From the NCBI GenBank assembly GCA_964521425.1, contig CAZFRO010000011.1, forward strand, positions 1 to 64,000: a DNA stretch of 64,000 nt, written 5' to 3'. Positions 1 through 8,543 of this stretch are shown piece by piece; positions within the stretch are counted from its first letter, which is position 1, and the number at the start of each line of letters is the position of its first letter. The notes below the pieces were generated by a model. That model searched no databases, was not told the origin of the DNA, and saw nothing but the letters and a program-made list of their open reading frames with translations. This DNA comes from Joyebacterum sp964521425. GTDB taxonomy: Bacteria > Joyebacterota > Joyebacteria > Joyebacterales > Joyebacteraceae. The translations under genes and the position numbers were made by a program.

Positions 1-2
1 GT

Positions 3-125
3 TGTGGTCCGGGTGCTGCCGGTGGTGCTGGCATCAACGTGGACGACACCTGGGCTGAGGGCGAGATCGGTGGAAGTCCTGTTGAGAACCGTAGCTGGGG
101 TCGCATCAAGAGCATGTACAAGTAG
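3..125 (+). CDS. 3' end of an unidentified protein (partial)
   Basis: An open frame enters from the left edge and ends at a TAG at 123-125. Its last 40 residues are glycine-rich at first (CGPGAAGGAGINVDD) and finish with ENRSWGRIKSMYK. A strong palindrome follows 37 bases later, as expected at the end of a transcription unit. The Trp-Gly-Arg-x-Lys tail looks like a conserved C-terminus, but I cannot assign a family from 40 residues. The other open frame across this stretch, starting at base 4, would read through the terminator palindrome and is rejected. Confidence 0.55.
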   Translation, partial: CGPGAAGGAGINVDDTWAEGEIGGSPVENRSWGRIKSMYK

Positions 126-162
126 CCTACCCAGTCTTACGGATCGAACATCTGCAGTTCAT

Positions 163-192
163 GAAGCCCGCCGGGAATTCCCGGCGGGCTTC
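163..192 (+). terminator. Palindromic hairpin, probable terminator
   Basis: A 30-base perfect inverted repeat (GAAGCCCGCCGGG and its complement around AATT) lies 37 bases after the stop of the partial first gene. It is followed by TTCGTCTTTCCC, a weak U-tract. It separates the first gene from the promoter of the papain-like gene. Confidence 0.7.
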
Positions 193-285
193 GTCTTTCC
201 CTGACCTACCCATAAGACCCCAGGAGCGCGTGCAGTGCGGGAACTTGCAGGTCACGCCCTGCGCGAGTGCGTAGAAGCCAGCGGC

Positions 286-315
286 TGGACAGCAATATGC
301 TACCTGGTGTATAAT
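286..315 (+). promoter_or_regulatory. Sigma70-type promoter of the papain-like protease
   Basis: TGGACA at 286-291 and a perfect TATAAT at 310-315 are separated by 18 bases. Transcription would begin near 322, about 30 bases before the ATG at 352. The promoter lies inside the upstream extension of the open frame (235-351), which supports the downstream start. Confidence 0.65.
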
Positions 316-351
316 GCATATGGGATTACGTCACAAAGGGAGGCACCGAAG

Positions 352-2865
352 ATGAGGCCGGTTACAGTCTATGCTGTTGCGTTTCTCGCACTGCTCGCGA
401 TCTCCATCCTGCCCGCGGATGCTCTCGAACCGCCCGTATCCGATCCTGAGATAGAGGCAATCCAGCGAGAGATAGATGCGAACGGGTACGACTGGGTCGC
501 CAGACGTACGTGGGTGACGGACCTCTCCACTGAAGAGAGGGAAGGTCTGCTCGGGACCAGAATGCCGCTCGATGTTGCTCGCAGGTTCGCGGTTCTCACT
601 GAAGACGACCTTCCGTTTCCAGTGCTACGTGATCATCCGGTGAGCTGGGACTGGCGGGACTACGGCGCGGTGTCTCCAGTCACGAGCCAGGGAGGCTGCG
701 GAAGCTGCTGGGACTTCGCCGGGATAGCCGCGCTCGAGTCGGTCGTGCTCATGAACGAGGCGATCGAGTACGACCTCTCTGAGCAGCAGATACTCTCATG
801 CCGCACGCCCGGATATGGATGCGATGGCGGGTGGCCGTCGTGGGTCTGGAGCTACGTTCGCGAGTACGGCGCGGTGCTGGAGTCATGCATGCCGTATGAG
901 GCGGATGACACCGTTCCATGCGACGATGCCTACTGTCAGAAGTACGCGGCGACCGACGAGTGGCTGGATATTCCCAACACCGTTGATGCGATCAAGACCG
1001 CCGTTCTGATCGCCCCGTGTGTAACGACCTTCACGGTCTATGGCGACTTCGGCTCCTACGGCGGCGGTTGCTACGAGCATGCGGGGGACGACCCGATCAA
1101 CCACGCCGTCCTGATCGTTGGGTGGGACGACGCCGCGTGCAGTGGCGACGGAGCCTGGCTCGTGAAGAACAGCTGGGGCGAGAGCTTCGGCGTAGACGGG
1201 TACTTCTGGATGAAGTACGGCAGCTGCAACTTCGGAACCGGCACGCAGCTTCTCTACTACTACGACGGCTCACAGGTACGCTACGCCGGACACACGTTTG
1301 ACGACGCGACCGGCGATGGCGACGGTCGTCCCGATCCCGGGGAGACCGTCTCGATGCCCGTGTCGCTTAAGAACGGCGTGGTGGGGCCGAACAGAACCGG
1401 CGTGGCCGCGACCTTGTCTACATCCAGCAGCCACGTGCAGGTGACGCAGGGCTACTCATTCTACGGGGACATCAACACGGGCAGTTCCGCGGCCGGTTCA
1501 CCGGCATTCGAGATCGTCGTGGATGAATTCGCGCCCGTGGGTGTCGAGGTCGAGTTTGCTCTCGAGATAGTGGCCGACATGACCTACACGTACAGCGATG
1601 CATTCAGCATCGTTCTGGGTCCGGTGCAGGTGCTGCTTGTCGACGACGATGGTGGAACGAGTACTGAGACGTATTTCGAGAGCGCACTCGAGAACAACGG
1701 CTATGGGTATGCGCTCTGGGATGAGGAATCGAATGGGCCTGTCTCCATTGAGGAGATGCGGCGCTATCCGGTCGTCCTCTGGAACAACGGCTGGGTTGGA
1801 AACCTGAGCGAGGACAACAGAACCGCGCTCGCGACCTATCTTGACGAGGGTCGGCCGCTCATGATCTCCGGTGAGGACATCGGTTGGTCGCTCGACCACT
1901 ACGGGAACATCGACTTCCTCCATGACTATCTGCACGCGGACTACATTGCCGATGACTCGGGCTACCGAAGTCTCGACGGCATCCCCGGCGATCCGATCGG
2001 GAACGGTCTCTCGTTTACGCTGGATGGCGAGGACTCGGCGATGAACCAGTTCTACCCGAGTGAGATAGAGCCAAGGTCCGGGTCGATCGGTATCTTTGAG
2101 TATTCGCCCGGTCTCGAGGGCGCCATCAGGCACACATCGACGCACAATCTTGTCTACTACGCTTTCGGTGTCGAGGGCGTGACGGGTTCGGCGGTCAAGG
2201 ACACGATCGTGCGCAGAACGCTCGAGTGGCTTGTTGCGGACTGGCCGGATGCCGAGCAGCCGACAGTGGAGCTCACGTCGCCGATCGGTGGAGAGGAACT
2301 CCCGGGAGGCGAGGACCATGAGATAACATGGACGGCCTCAGACAACGTCGGAGTCACGTCGATCGATATCCTCCGGTCCTGGGACAGCGGAAGCAGCTTC
2401 CCGGACGTTGTGGCTGAAGGAGAGGCAAACGACGGGTCGTTCATGTGGTCGGTTCCGGACAGCTCCAGCGAAACGACGCGCATCCGCGTGATCGCGCGCG
2501 ACGGAGCCGGGCTGGCATCGTATGACGATTCGGACGCCGATTTCACAACGAGCACTGACTCGGACGTTCCGGACTGGCCGGCGCCCGATCGGTTCGCTCT
2601 CTTTCAGAACGCGCCCAACCCGTTCAATCCCATCACTCGCATTGCCTACGAGATCCCCGCGACATCGAGGGTCGTCATTGACATCTTCGATGTGAACGGA
2701 AGACGCGTGAGACGGCTGGTGAACGTTGAACTCGCACCGGACCGATACGAGGTCATCTGGGACGGCAGAAGCGATAACGGCTCCGAACTCCCATCAGGAG
2801 TCTATCTCTACAGCCTTCGAGCCGATGACCTGGAGCTTGAGAGGAAGATGGTCCTGCTGCGGTAG
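352..2865 (+). CDS. Secreted papain-family (C1A) cysteine protease with FlgD-like C-terminal domain
   Basis: The 837-residue protein starts at the ATG at 352, which follows an AAAGGGAGG ribosome site and directly begins a signal peptide (MRPVTVYAVAFLALLAISIL...). The peptidase domain spans about residues 85-310 and keeps the triad: Cys119 in GGCGSCW, His251 in INHAVLIVGW and Asn273 in KNSWG. Next come a CARDB-like segment with a DGDGRPDPGE motif (about 320-420), a segment beginning VLLVDDDGG that resembles a Rossmann-like or glutamine-amidotransferase-like fold, an Ig-like domain (TSPIGGEELPGG) and a C-terminal FlgD-type Ig domain with NAPNPFNP and GVYLYSL. It is likely exported, matured by removal of the propeptide, and retained at or released from the cell surface. 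The role of the C-terminal domain as a sorting tag is inference. Confidence 0.9.
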   Translation: MRPVTVYAVAFLALLAISILPADALEPPVSDPEIEAIQREIDANGYDWVARRTWVTDLSTEEREGLLGTRMPLDVARRFAVLTEDDLPFPVLRDHPVSWDWRDYGAVSPVTSQGGCGSCWDFAGIAALESVVLMNEAIEYDLSEQQILSCRTPGYGCDGGWPSWVWSYVREYGAVLESCMPYEADDTVPCDDAYCQKYAATDEWLDIPNTVDAIKTAVLIAPCVTTFTVYGDFGSYGGGCYEHAGDDPINHAVLIVGWDDAACSGDGAWLVKNSWGESFGVDGYFWMKYGSCNFGTGTQLLYYYDGSQVRYAGHTFDDATGDGDGRPDPGETVSMPVSLKNGVVGPNRTGVAATLSTSSSHVQVTQGYSFYGDINTGSSAAGSPAFEIVVDEFAPVGVEVEFALEIVADMTYTYSDAFSIVLGPVQVLLVDDDGGTSTETYFESALENNGYGYALWDEESNGPVSIEEMRRYPVVLWNNGWVGNLSEDNRTALATYLDEGRPLMISGEDIGWSLDHYGNIDFLHDYLHADYIADDSGYRSLDGIPGDPIGNGLSFTLDGEDSAMNQFYPSEIEPRSGSIGIFEYSPGLEGAIRHTSTHNLVYYAFGVEGVTGSAVKDTIVRRTLEWLVADWPDAEQPTVELTSPIGGEELPGGEDHEITWTASDNVGVTSIDILRSWDSGSSFPDVVAEGEANDGSFMWSVPDSSSETTRIRVIARDGAGLASYDDSDADFTTSTDSDVPDWPAPDRFALFQNAPNPFNPITRIAYEIPATSRVVIDIFDVNGRRVRRLVNVELAPDRYEVIWDGRSDNGSELPSGVYLYSLRADDLELERKMVLLR

Positions 2866-2906
2866 GCTTTGGAGATACCAGGAAGCGCTCATCCTGATTC
2901 ACAGTA

Positions 2907-2933
2907 GGGGCTCGGGGATTACCCTCGGGCCCC
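2907..2933 (+). terminator. GC-rich hairpin after the papain-like gene
   Basis: GGGGCTCGGGG and CCCTCGGGCCCC pair over about 11 positions, two of them G-U, around a short ATTAC loop, 41 bases after the TAG stop. The U-tract that follows (TCGTGCATTTCTTGG) is poor, so this is a moderate call. Confidence 0.45.
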
Positions 2934-3012
2934 TCGTGCATTTCTTGGGCACACGCACCGAGGTACTGCCGGCGCCGATCTGGAGACAGGCTCCCCTCCG
3001 GGGCTCTTAGTG

Positions 3013-3040
3013 TTGACTAGAGGGGGGAAGGCCCTATAGG
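3013..3040 (+). promoter_or_regulatory. Promoter of the spermidine-synthase-like gene
   Basis: TTGACT at 3013-3018 and TATAGG at 3035-3040 are 16 bases apart. The predicted start of transcription near 3047 lies about 60 bases before the chosen ATG at 3110. Confidence 0.5.
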
Positions 3041-3109
3041 ATGAAACACACGGATTAGCAGCGCGGCAGGGCGTCGGACCCTGTCCCCATGTGTGACAGG
3101 AGCTGTCCG

Positions 3110-6100
3110 ATGCTCATGCGGTCCAGATCGAAGGGGCTCGTCCTCTGGTTCTTCTTCCTCTCGGGGCTGTCGGGTCTCGTGTATGAGGTTGTCTGGGCGC
3201 GTCTGCTTGAGCGCGTAATGGGGGCCACCGTCTACTCCATCACGACCGTCCTCACGGTCTTCATGGCGGGTCTGGCTCTGGGAAGTTTCATCGCCGGCAA
3301 GATCATCGATCGCCGGTCCGACCCTCTTCGCGTCTACGGCGTGCTCGAAGGTCTGATCGGGGTCTTCTGTCTCCTCGTGCCCGTCATCGTTGCCGCTACG
3401 ATCCCGATCTACCGCGCCGCATACCAGGGATTCGAGGCGACGTTCCATACGTTCAGTCTCATCAGATTCCTCATCTCCGGCATCGTACTTCTCATTCCAA
3501 CAACTCTCATGGGTGCGACGCTGCCCGTCCTGTCGAAGTACTTCACGACGAAGTACGACAATCTGGGCATGACCGTCGGCCGTCTCTATGCCGTCAACAC
3601 GTTCGGCGCGGTCATCGGGTCGTTCGCGGCGGGCTTCGTGCTCATGCCGAGGTTCGGCATCATCGGTACCGTCTTCATCGCCGCAGGTATCAACATAGTC
3701 GTGTCGGTGCTCGTCTTCGCCCGTTACCGGCGGGAGAAGGCAGAGGAGGGTAGAGGGCACTCACCTAAGATCCGAAAGCGCGATGCGAAGCTGCGCGACG
3801 CGAGTGAGTCTGCGCGAAGCGCCCGGAGTGACGAGGGGCCATCCAGTGAGCGCGAAACGAAGCCGGAACTTACGCAGCCGGAGTCGCGAAATTGGGTGCT
3901 CGCGCTTGTGCTCATGGCTCTTGCGTGTTCGGGCTTTGCCGCGCTGGTCTACCAGGTAGCGTGGATGCGCACGCTGTCTCTCACAATAGGCTCGTCGGTC
4001 TACGCCATGAGTCTGATCCTCACGGCCTACATCCTCGGGCTGGCGATCGGGACGACCATCTTCTCTCGCTTCGTGGACAGATCGCGGCACCTTCTCTCGG
4101 CGCTCGGGACTCTTCAGGTGGGAATAGGGGCGGCGGCGCTCCTCGTGGTGCCTGTTCTGGGGAAGCTGCCCGTCTGGATGGTGGCGGTCGTCGAGGGCAA
4201 CAAGGGTTCTTTCGCGACGCTCATGTTCGTTGAGTTCGCGATCGTCTTCGTGGTCATTCTCATTCCCACGGTTCTTATGGGCGGCATCTTCCCGACGGCG
4301 ATACGGATCTGCACGAGGCGTGTGGAATCGGTCGGCAGGTCGGTGGGCAATGTGTATGCCGCGAACACTGTTGGGAACATCGTCGGCGCCTTCGCCGGGG
4401 GGTTCCTGCTGATACCGTGGCTCGGGATTCAGCGAACGATCGCGGTCGCGGTGGTGGTGAACCTCGTCCTCGGGATCACGATTCTGCTCTCGAGCACTTC
4501 TCCGACGCGTGTCCGGAAGTTCGTGGCGGCCGGTGTGGCGGCTCTGCTTCTCGTGGCGGTCGTACCGGTAATGCCCTCCTGGGATCCCGTCATCATGTCC
4601 AGCGGTGCATACCTCTACGCCGACATGTATATGAACGAGGCGCGGTCGTGGGATGTGTCCAAGGAGGATGCGATACGCCTCTTCGGAACAGTTCTCTACC
4701 ACAAGGAGGGTGTTGCCACCACGGTGACAGTTCGGCAGGCGAGGAGCGACATCTACCTCCAGTCGAACGGGAAGACGGAGGCGTCCACCGGACCGGACAT
4801 GCGGACGCAGAAGCTTCTCGCTCATGCACCGATGATGCTCCACCAGGACCCGCGTGATGTGCTGGTCATCGGTCTTGCCAGCGGCGTCACAGCCGGGGCC
4901 GCACTCAGCTACCCGATCGAGTCCATCGATTGTGTCGAGATAGCGCCTGCGATGATCGAGGTTGCCGAGACGTTCTTCGCGGAGGCCAACGGCCACTGCA
5001 TGGATGATCCTCGTCTCAGGATGGTGATCGAGGACGGCCGGAACCACGTGGCATTCACGGAGCGGCGATACGATGTCATGATCTCGCAGCCCTCGAATCC
5101 GTGGATTGCCGGCATCTCCAATCTCTTCACTCGTGAGTTCTTCACTCTCGCGCGCGACAGAATGAACCCCGGCGGAGTTGTCGGGATGTGGTTCCAGGCA
5201 TACAACATGTCACCCGACGAGTTCAGAATGATCGTGCAGACGTTCAGCGACGTCTTCGCCTACGCCTCGGTGTGGGAGCTGGACCCAGGCGTTGACTACA
5301 TGCTCGTCGGAACGGTCGGCGAGATGAAGCTGGACTACGAGCTCCTGGCAAGGTGCCTCGCAGATGAGTCGGTCGGCGCGGATCTGAGATCCGTGGGTGT
5401 TCACACGCCGCTCGACTACACCGGCCTCTTTCTCATGGGAAGCGCAGCCATGACGAGCTACGCCGGTGATGCACCCATTCACACGGACAACGGTCTACAG
5501 CTCGAGTTCTCAGCGCCCAAGAACATGTACCGCCAGTCACAGGCAGAGCAGCTGATTGCGCTCGATTCCTACCGTTCGACCCCAAGGATCATCCTGACCG
5601 GCGTGCCCGAGGGTGAAGAGGGGGAGCGGATCTCGGACGCCATCGAGTCGCGCGCGCTGTCCAGACGCCTCCTGGGTCGGGGCATCGTGGCTGAGGATGT
5701 GGGTAGACGGGAAGAGGCTCTGGACATCTACCGCGAAGCCACGAACGTGAGTCCGGGTGAGTCTGAGGCGATGGAGGCACTGAGCAGACTCCTTTGTCGC
5801 TTCGGGTCGGCTCTGCACGCGGAGCAGGGCTCCGAGGAAGCACTGCGCTACTTCGAGGCGGCCGTGAAGGAAGCGCCACACCTTCCTCAGCCCAAGTGTC
5901 TCCTGGGCTCTGAGCTTGTGAAGCTCGGACGCCTGGAAGACGCGGAGGCACAGTTCAGGACGGCCCTGGACCAGGATCCCGACTACGCTGAAGCGCACCT
6001 CAACATGGCGATGGTCCATGAGATCAAGGGAGAGACCAGAGCCCAGCTTGCTGCGCTCGAGCGCTATCTGATCAATGCTCCCGCTGCAGGCAATGTTCAG

Positions 6101-6175
6101 CGTGTGCGAGAAGAGATAGAACGCCTGAAGCAGCGCGTGGCGTCCGGCTTGCCGGAACGCTCACCTCAGGAGTAG
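3110..6175 (+). CDS. Membrane transporter-like protein fused to spermidine-synthase-like domain and TPRs
   Basis: This 1021-residue protein starts at the ATG at 3110, seven bases after AGGAG; an ATG at 3089 has no such site. About residues 1-490 hold a duplicated membrane module: the two halves begin with GLSGLVYEVVWARLLE and GFAALVYQVAWMRTLS and are joined by a charged loop near 215-255. From about residue 510 comes a soluble Rossmann domain of the spermine/spermidine synthase type, with VLVIGLASGVTAGAAL near 584 and SQPSNPWIAG. From about 800 to the end there are tetratricopeptide repeats. Such fusions are common in environmental genomes and mostly uncharacterised. Whether it makes polyamines is unproven; a transporter coupled to aminopropyl or methyl transfer is equally possible. 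Confidence 0.85.
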   Translation: MLMRSRSKGLVLWFFFLSGLSGLVYEVVWARLLERVMGATVYSITTVLTVFMAGLALGSFIAGKIIDRRSDPLRVYGVLEGLIGVFCLLVPVIVAATIPIYRAAYQGFEATFHTFSLIRFLISGIVLLIPTTLMGATLPVLSKYFTTKYDNLGMTVGRLYAVNTFGAVIGSFAAGFVLMPRFGIIGTVFIAAGINIVVSVLVFARYRREKAEEGRGHSPKIRKRDAKLRDASESARSARSDEGPSSERETKPELTQPESRNWVLALVLMALACSGFAALVYQVAWMRTLSLTIGSSVYAMSLILTAYILGLAIGTTIFSRFVDRSRHLLSALGTLQVGIGAAALLVVPVLGKLPVWMVAVVEGNKGSFATLMFVEFAIVFVVILIPTVLMGGIFPTAIRICTRRVESVGRSVGNVYAANTVGNIVGAFAGGFLLIPWLGIQRTIAVAVVVNLVLGITILLSSTSPTRVRKFVAAGVAALLLVAVVPVMPSWDPVIMSSGAYLYADMYMNEARSWDVSKEDAIRLFGTVLYHKEGVATTVTVRQARSDIYLQSNGKTEASTGPDMRTQKLLAHAPMMLHQDPRDVLVIGLASGVTAGAALSYPIESIDCVEIAPAMIEVAETFFAEANGHCMDDPRLRMVIEDGRNHVAFTERRYDVMISQPSNPWIAGISNLFTREFFTLARDRMNPGGVVGMWFQAYNMSPDEFRMIVQTFSDVFAYASVWELDPGVDYMLVGTVGEMKLDYELLARCLADESVGADLRSVGVHTPLDYTGLFLMGSAAMTSYAGDAPIHTDNGLQLEFSAPKNMYRQSQAEQLIALDSYRSTPRIILTGVPEGEEGERISDAIESRALSRRLLGRGIVAEDVGRREEALDIYREATNVSPGESEAMEALSRLLCRFGSALHAEQGSEEALRYFEAAVKEAPHLPQPKCLLGSELVKLGRLEDAEAQFRTALDQDPDYAEAHLNMAMVHEIKGETRAQLAALERYLINAPAAGNVQRVREEIERLKQRVASGLPERSPQE

Positions 6176-6185
6176 CAGGCAGAGA

Positions 6186-7913
6186 ATGGAAGCACGTAAA
6201 CACATCGTAATCGCGCTCATGATCATGCTCGTCTTCGTGGGCTACTTCCTGTGGCGCGAGCACACGACCGCCGGCACGTTCGGGTTCCCCCTCGATGATG
6301 CGTGGATACACGCCCAGTTCGCGCGCAATCTTGTTCTCGGCAATGGGTTTTCGTACAACCCCGGGGTGCCCGTGTCCGGCTCCACGGCTCCGCTCTGGAC
6401 GCTCGTGATGGGGACCGGCTATCTCATCGGCGGAGATGTAGTACTCGCTGCCAAGCTTCTGGGTGTTCTCTTCCTTTCACTGTCCGTCTACTTCATCTAC
6501 GTGCTCGTGAGGGCGATCTCGGGAGATTCGAGAGAGGCCCTTTTCGCAGCCGTGCTTGTGGCTTCGCTGTCGCGGCTCACCTGGGCCTCGCTCTCGGGCA
6601 TGGAGGTTACGCTGGCCGTGACCCTGAGTCTCGCGGGGATCATGGCACACATCCTGTACTCGACGCCTGGTGACAAGCGCCAGTACATATCGACGATTGC
6701 GCTGGGTCTCGCTGCGCTCGCGCGCCCGGAGTGTGCCGTCTTCTTCGTTGCTGCGATGCTTGATCGGATCCTCTCCTCCACGTTCATCAGATGGAGGGAG
6801 CTGGCCGCACGCAACTGGCTGCTGCCAACGGCCATCCATATCGTTCTCTTTCTGCTCATCGTGTCTCCATTCCTGGTGTTCAGCAAGACGTTCGGCATCG
6901 GAGTTCTGCCGAACACGGCGTACGCGAAGGCCCTCCAATGGAACACAGGTATGATCGCCGCCTTCGCCAATCACAGCGGCGCCGAGTTCCTGCGTTCCCT
7001 CACGGTGAGACCGTTCGACTATTTCCTGTCCTTCTTGCACGAGAGTCTGGACAACAATCCGCTCCTTTTCATATTCGCGGGGCTGGGAGCACTTCGCATG
7101 ATCTTTCAGCTTCCGTTCGCGGAGGGCAGCAAGTACCGCTCCTTCATCATCCCGCTTTCGGTTCTGCTGTTCCCGCTCGCGATCGGTGTGTTCGTTCCGT
7201 TCGGGACCGCCGGCTACCAAGGCGGGCGGTACATCGCTCCGGTCGCTCCACTTATGCTGATCATGGGGACGATCGGAATGTACGGGGCGGCGAGCTACGC
7301 GTCGCGCGTTCTTGGAGAAACGAAGTTCATGGGTCGACCGGCGCGGATTGCGCTCGAGCGCGCACTCATATGGGGCTTCATGGTGATAGCGCTTTCCGCC
7401 CAGGTCAGAAACGGCTGGTACCGTGGCCGTGTCCACGGCAGAGAGGTTGCGAACATCGAGGAGATGCAGGTCACTCTGGGACGGTGGATCGATCTCAACC
7501 TGCCCGCAGATGCGACCCTGGCCACAAACGACATCGGCGCGATCACGTATTTCTCTCAGCGTGAGGTTCTGGATACGTGCGGGCTTGTCTCACCTGAGGT
7601 GCTGGCATACATGAAACCGGGGGTCAGCCGGGAGTCGGCCGTGCTCTCGTTCCTTACTGAGAAGAAACCGGACTACGCAGCCCTCTTCCCGAACTGGTGT
7701 CCGGAGATGGTGGGGAGAGAGGCCATATTCGAACCCATGCACCGAGTTGTCCTCGACGACAACATCGTCTGTGGAGGGCCGGAGATGGTCGTCTACCGAT
7801 TGCATTGGGACACTCCTGACCTCTCTGATGACGAGATCAAGGCGAAGCAGGAGGACGAGCGCGCCGCGCGGCTCCGGAACGGCTCAGATGGACAGAGCGG
7901 AGATTCCCCGTGA
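6186..7913 (+). CDS. GT-C-type membrane glycosyltransferase-like protein
   Basis: The 575-residue protein has many membrane segments. After the first helix a loop carries LDDAWIHAQFARN with Asp37-Asp38; an acidic pair at this place is the usual catalytic or metal site in GT-C fold enzymes of the PMT/ArnT type, which use polyprenyl-phosphate sugars. The C-terminal 130 residues are soluble and end in a charged tail. It begins ten bases after the preceding gene and overlaps the PAP2 gene by four bases, so the three form an operon. Pairing with a lipid phosphatase suggests work on a polyprenyl carrier, but this is inference. Family assignment is by topology and motif only. Confidence 0.6.
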   Translation: MEARKHIVIALMIMLVFVGYFLWREHTTAGTFGFPLDDAWIHAQFARNLVLGNGFSYNPGVPVSGSTAPLWTLVMGTGYLIGGDVVLAAKLLGVLFLSLSVYFIYVLVRAISGDSREALFAAVLVASLSRLTWASLSGMEVTLAVTLSLAGIMAHILYSTPGDKRQYISTIALGLAALARPECAVFFVAAMLDRILSSTFIRWRELAARNWLLPTAIHIVLFLLIVSPFLVFSKTFGIGVLPNTAYAKALQWNTGMIAAFANHSGAEFLRSLTVRPFDYFLSFLHESLDNNPLLFIFAGLGALRMIFQLPFAEGSKYRSFIIPLSVLLFPLAIGVFVPFGTAGYQGGRYIAPVAPLMLIMGTIGMYGAASYASRVLGETKFMGRPARIALERALIWGFMVIALSAQVRNGWYRGRVHGREVANIEEMQVTLGRWIDLNLPADATLATNDIGAITYFSQREVLDTCGLVSPEVLAYMKPGVSRESAVLSFLTEKKPDYAALFPNWCPEMVGREAIFEPMHRVVLDDNIVCGGPEMVVYRLHWDTPDLSDDEIKAKQEDERAARLRNGSDGQSGDSP

Positions 7914-8491
7914 TCGATCAAGTGATTGCCATCGACCAGAGCCTCTTCGCCTTCCTGAATGGGATTGCCTACTGTCCCATTCTGGACGCGATCATGCCCG
8001 TCGTCACCAGGCAGGAGAACTGGTATCCGGTGCTCGGAGGTTTGTGGATCGCGCTTCTGATATGGGGAGGGCGGCGCGGCAGGATGACGGCTGTCATGCT
8101 CGTCATCGCAGTTGCGCTGGCGGACCAGCTGTCGAGCGCAGTGCTCAAACCGCTCGTCGGAAGGGTGAGACCCTGCAACGCTCTTCCTCTGGAGGAGATT
8201 CGACTTCTCATCAGGAGATCCGGGTCGTTCTCCTTTCCATCCTCCCACTCGACCAACTCGTTCGCGATGGCGATGGTGCTGGCGTGGCGCTGGCCACGTC
8301 TTGTGATCATCTTCATTGCCTTCGCAATCATCGTGGCCTACTCGAGGGTCTACGTCGGTGTGCACTACCCTGTGGATGTTCTGGCTGGGGCCGTCCTGGG
8401 AGTGGCCTGTGGGCGAGCTGCCATCTGGATCGTCGTCGCCGCACTCCACTGGTGGGAGAGACGAAACGTGACCGAGCCGGCGGAGGGCTGA
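7910..8491 (+). CDS. PAP2-family membrane phosphatase
   Basis: The 193-residue protein starts at a GTG that overlaps the preceding stop (GTGA). It carries the three phosphatase motifs of the type 2 phosphatidic acid phosphatase family in order: KPLVGRVRP (about residues 80-88), PSSHS (about 110) and SRVYVGVHYPVD (about 144-155), between five or six membrane segments. Members hydrolyse phosphatidic acid, phosphatidylglycerol phosphate or undecaprenyl pyrophosphate; a role in recycling the undecaprenyl carrier would fit the neighbouring GT-C-like gene, though the substrate cannot be read from sequence. Confidence 0.88.
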   Translation: MIDQVIAIDQSLFAFLNGIAYCPILDAIMPVVTRQENWYPVLGGLWIALLIWGGRRGRMTAVMLVIAVALADQLSSAVLKPLVGRVRPCNALPLEEIRLLIRRSGSFSFPSSHSTNSFAMAMVLAWRWPRLVIIFIAFAIIVAYSRVYVGVHYPVDVLAGAVLGVACGRAAIWIVVAALHWWERRNVTEPAEG

Positions 8492-8518
8492 TACTCACGC
8501 TGCCCCCGCGCCGGCTCG
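8473..8518. terminator. Inverted repeat between convergent genes
   Basis: CGAGCCGGCG (8473-8482) and CGCCGGCTCG (8509-8518) form a ten-base stem around a 26-base loop, overlapping the end of the PAP2 gene and facing the end of the M16 peptidase gene. There is no clear U-tract on either strand. It may act as a bidirectional stop. Confidence 0.35.
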
Positions 8519-8543
8519 TGCACGATCCTCGATTATCCTCCTG

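Noticed and set aside
1498..2319. Minus-strand frame of 273 codons in the papain-like gene
   Set aside because: No ribosome site or recognisable domain, and it lies fully within a well-supported gene.
3761..5047. Long minus-strand open frame (428 codons) opposite the spermidine-synthase-like gene
   Set aside because: It is an antisense shadow caused by codon bias; the protein is rich in Arg, His and Asp with no domain, and the plus strand has clear motifs throughout.
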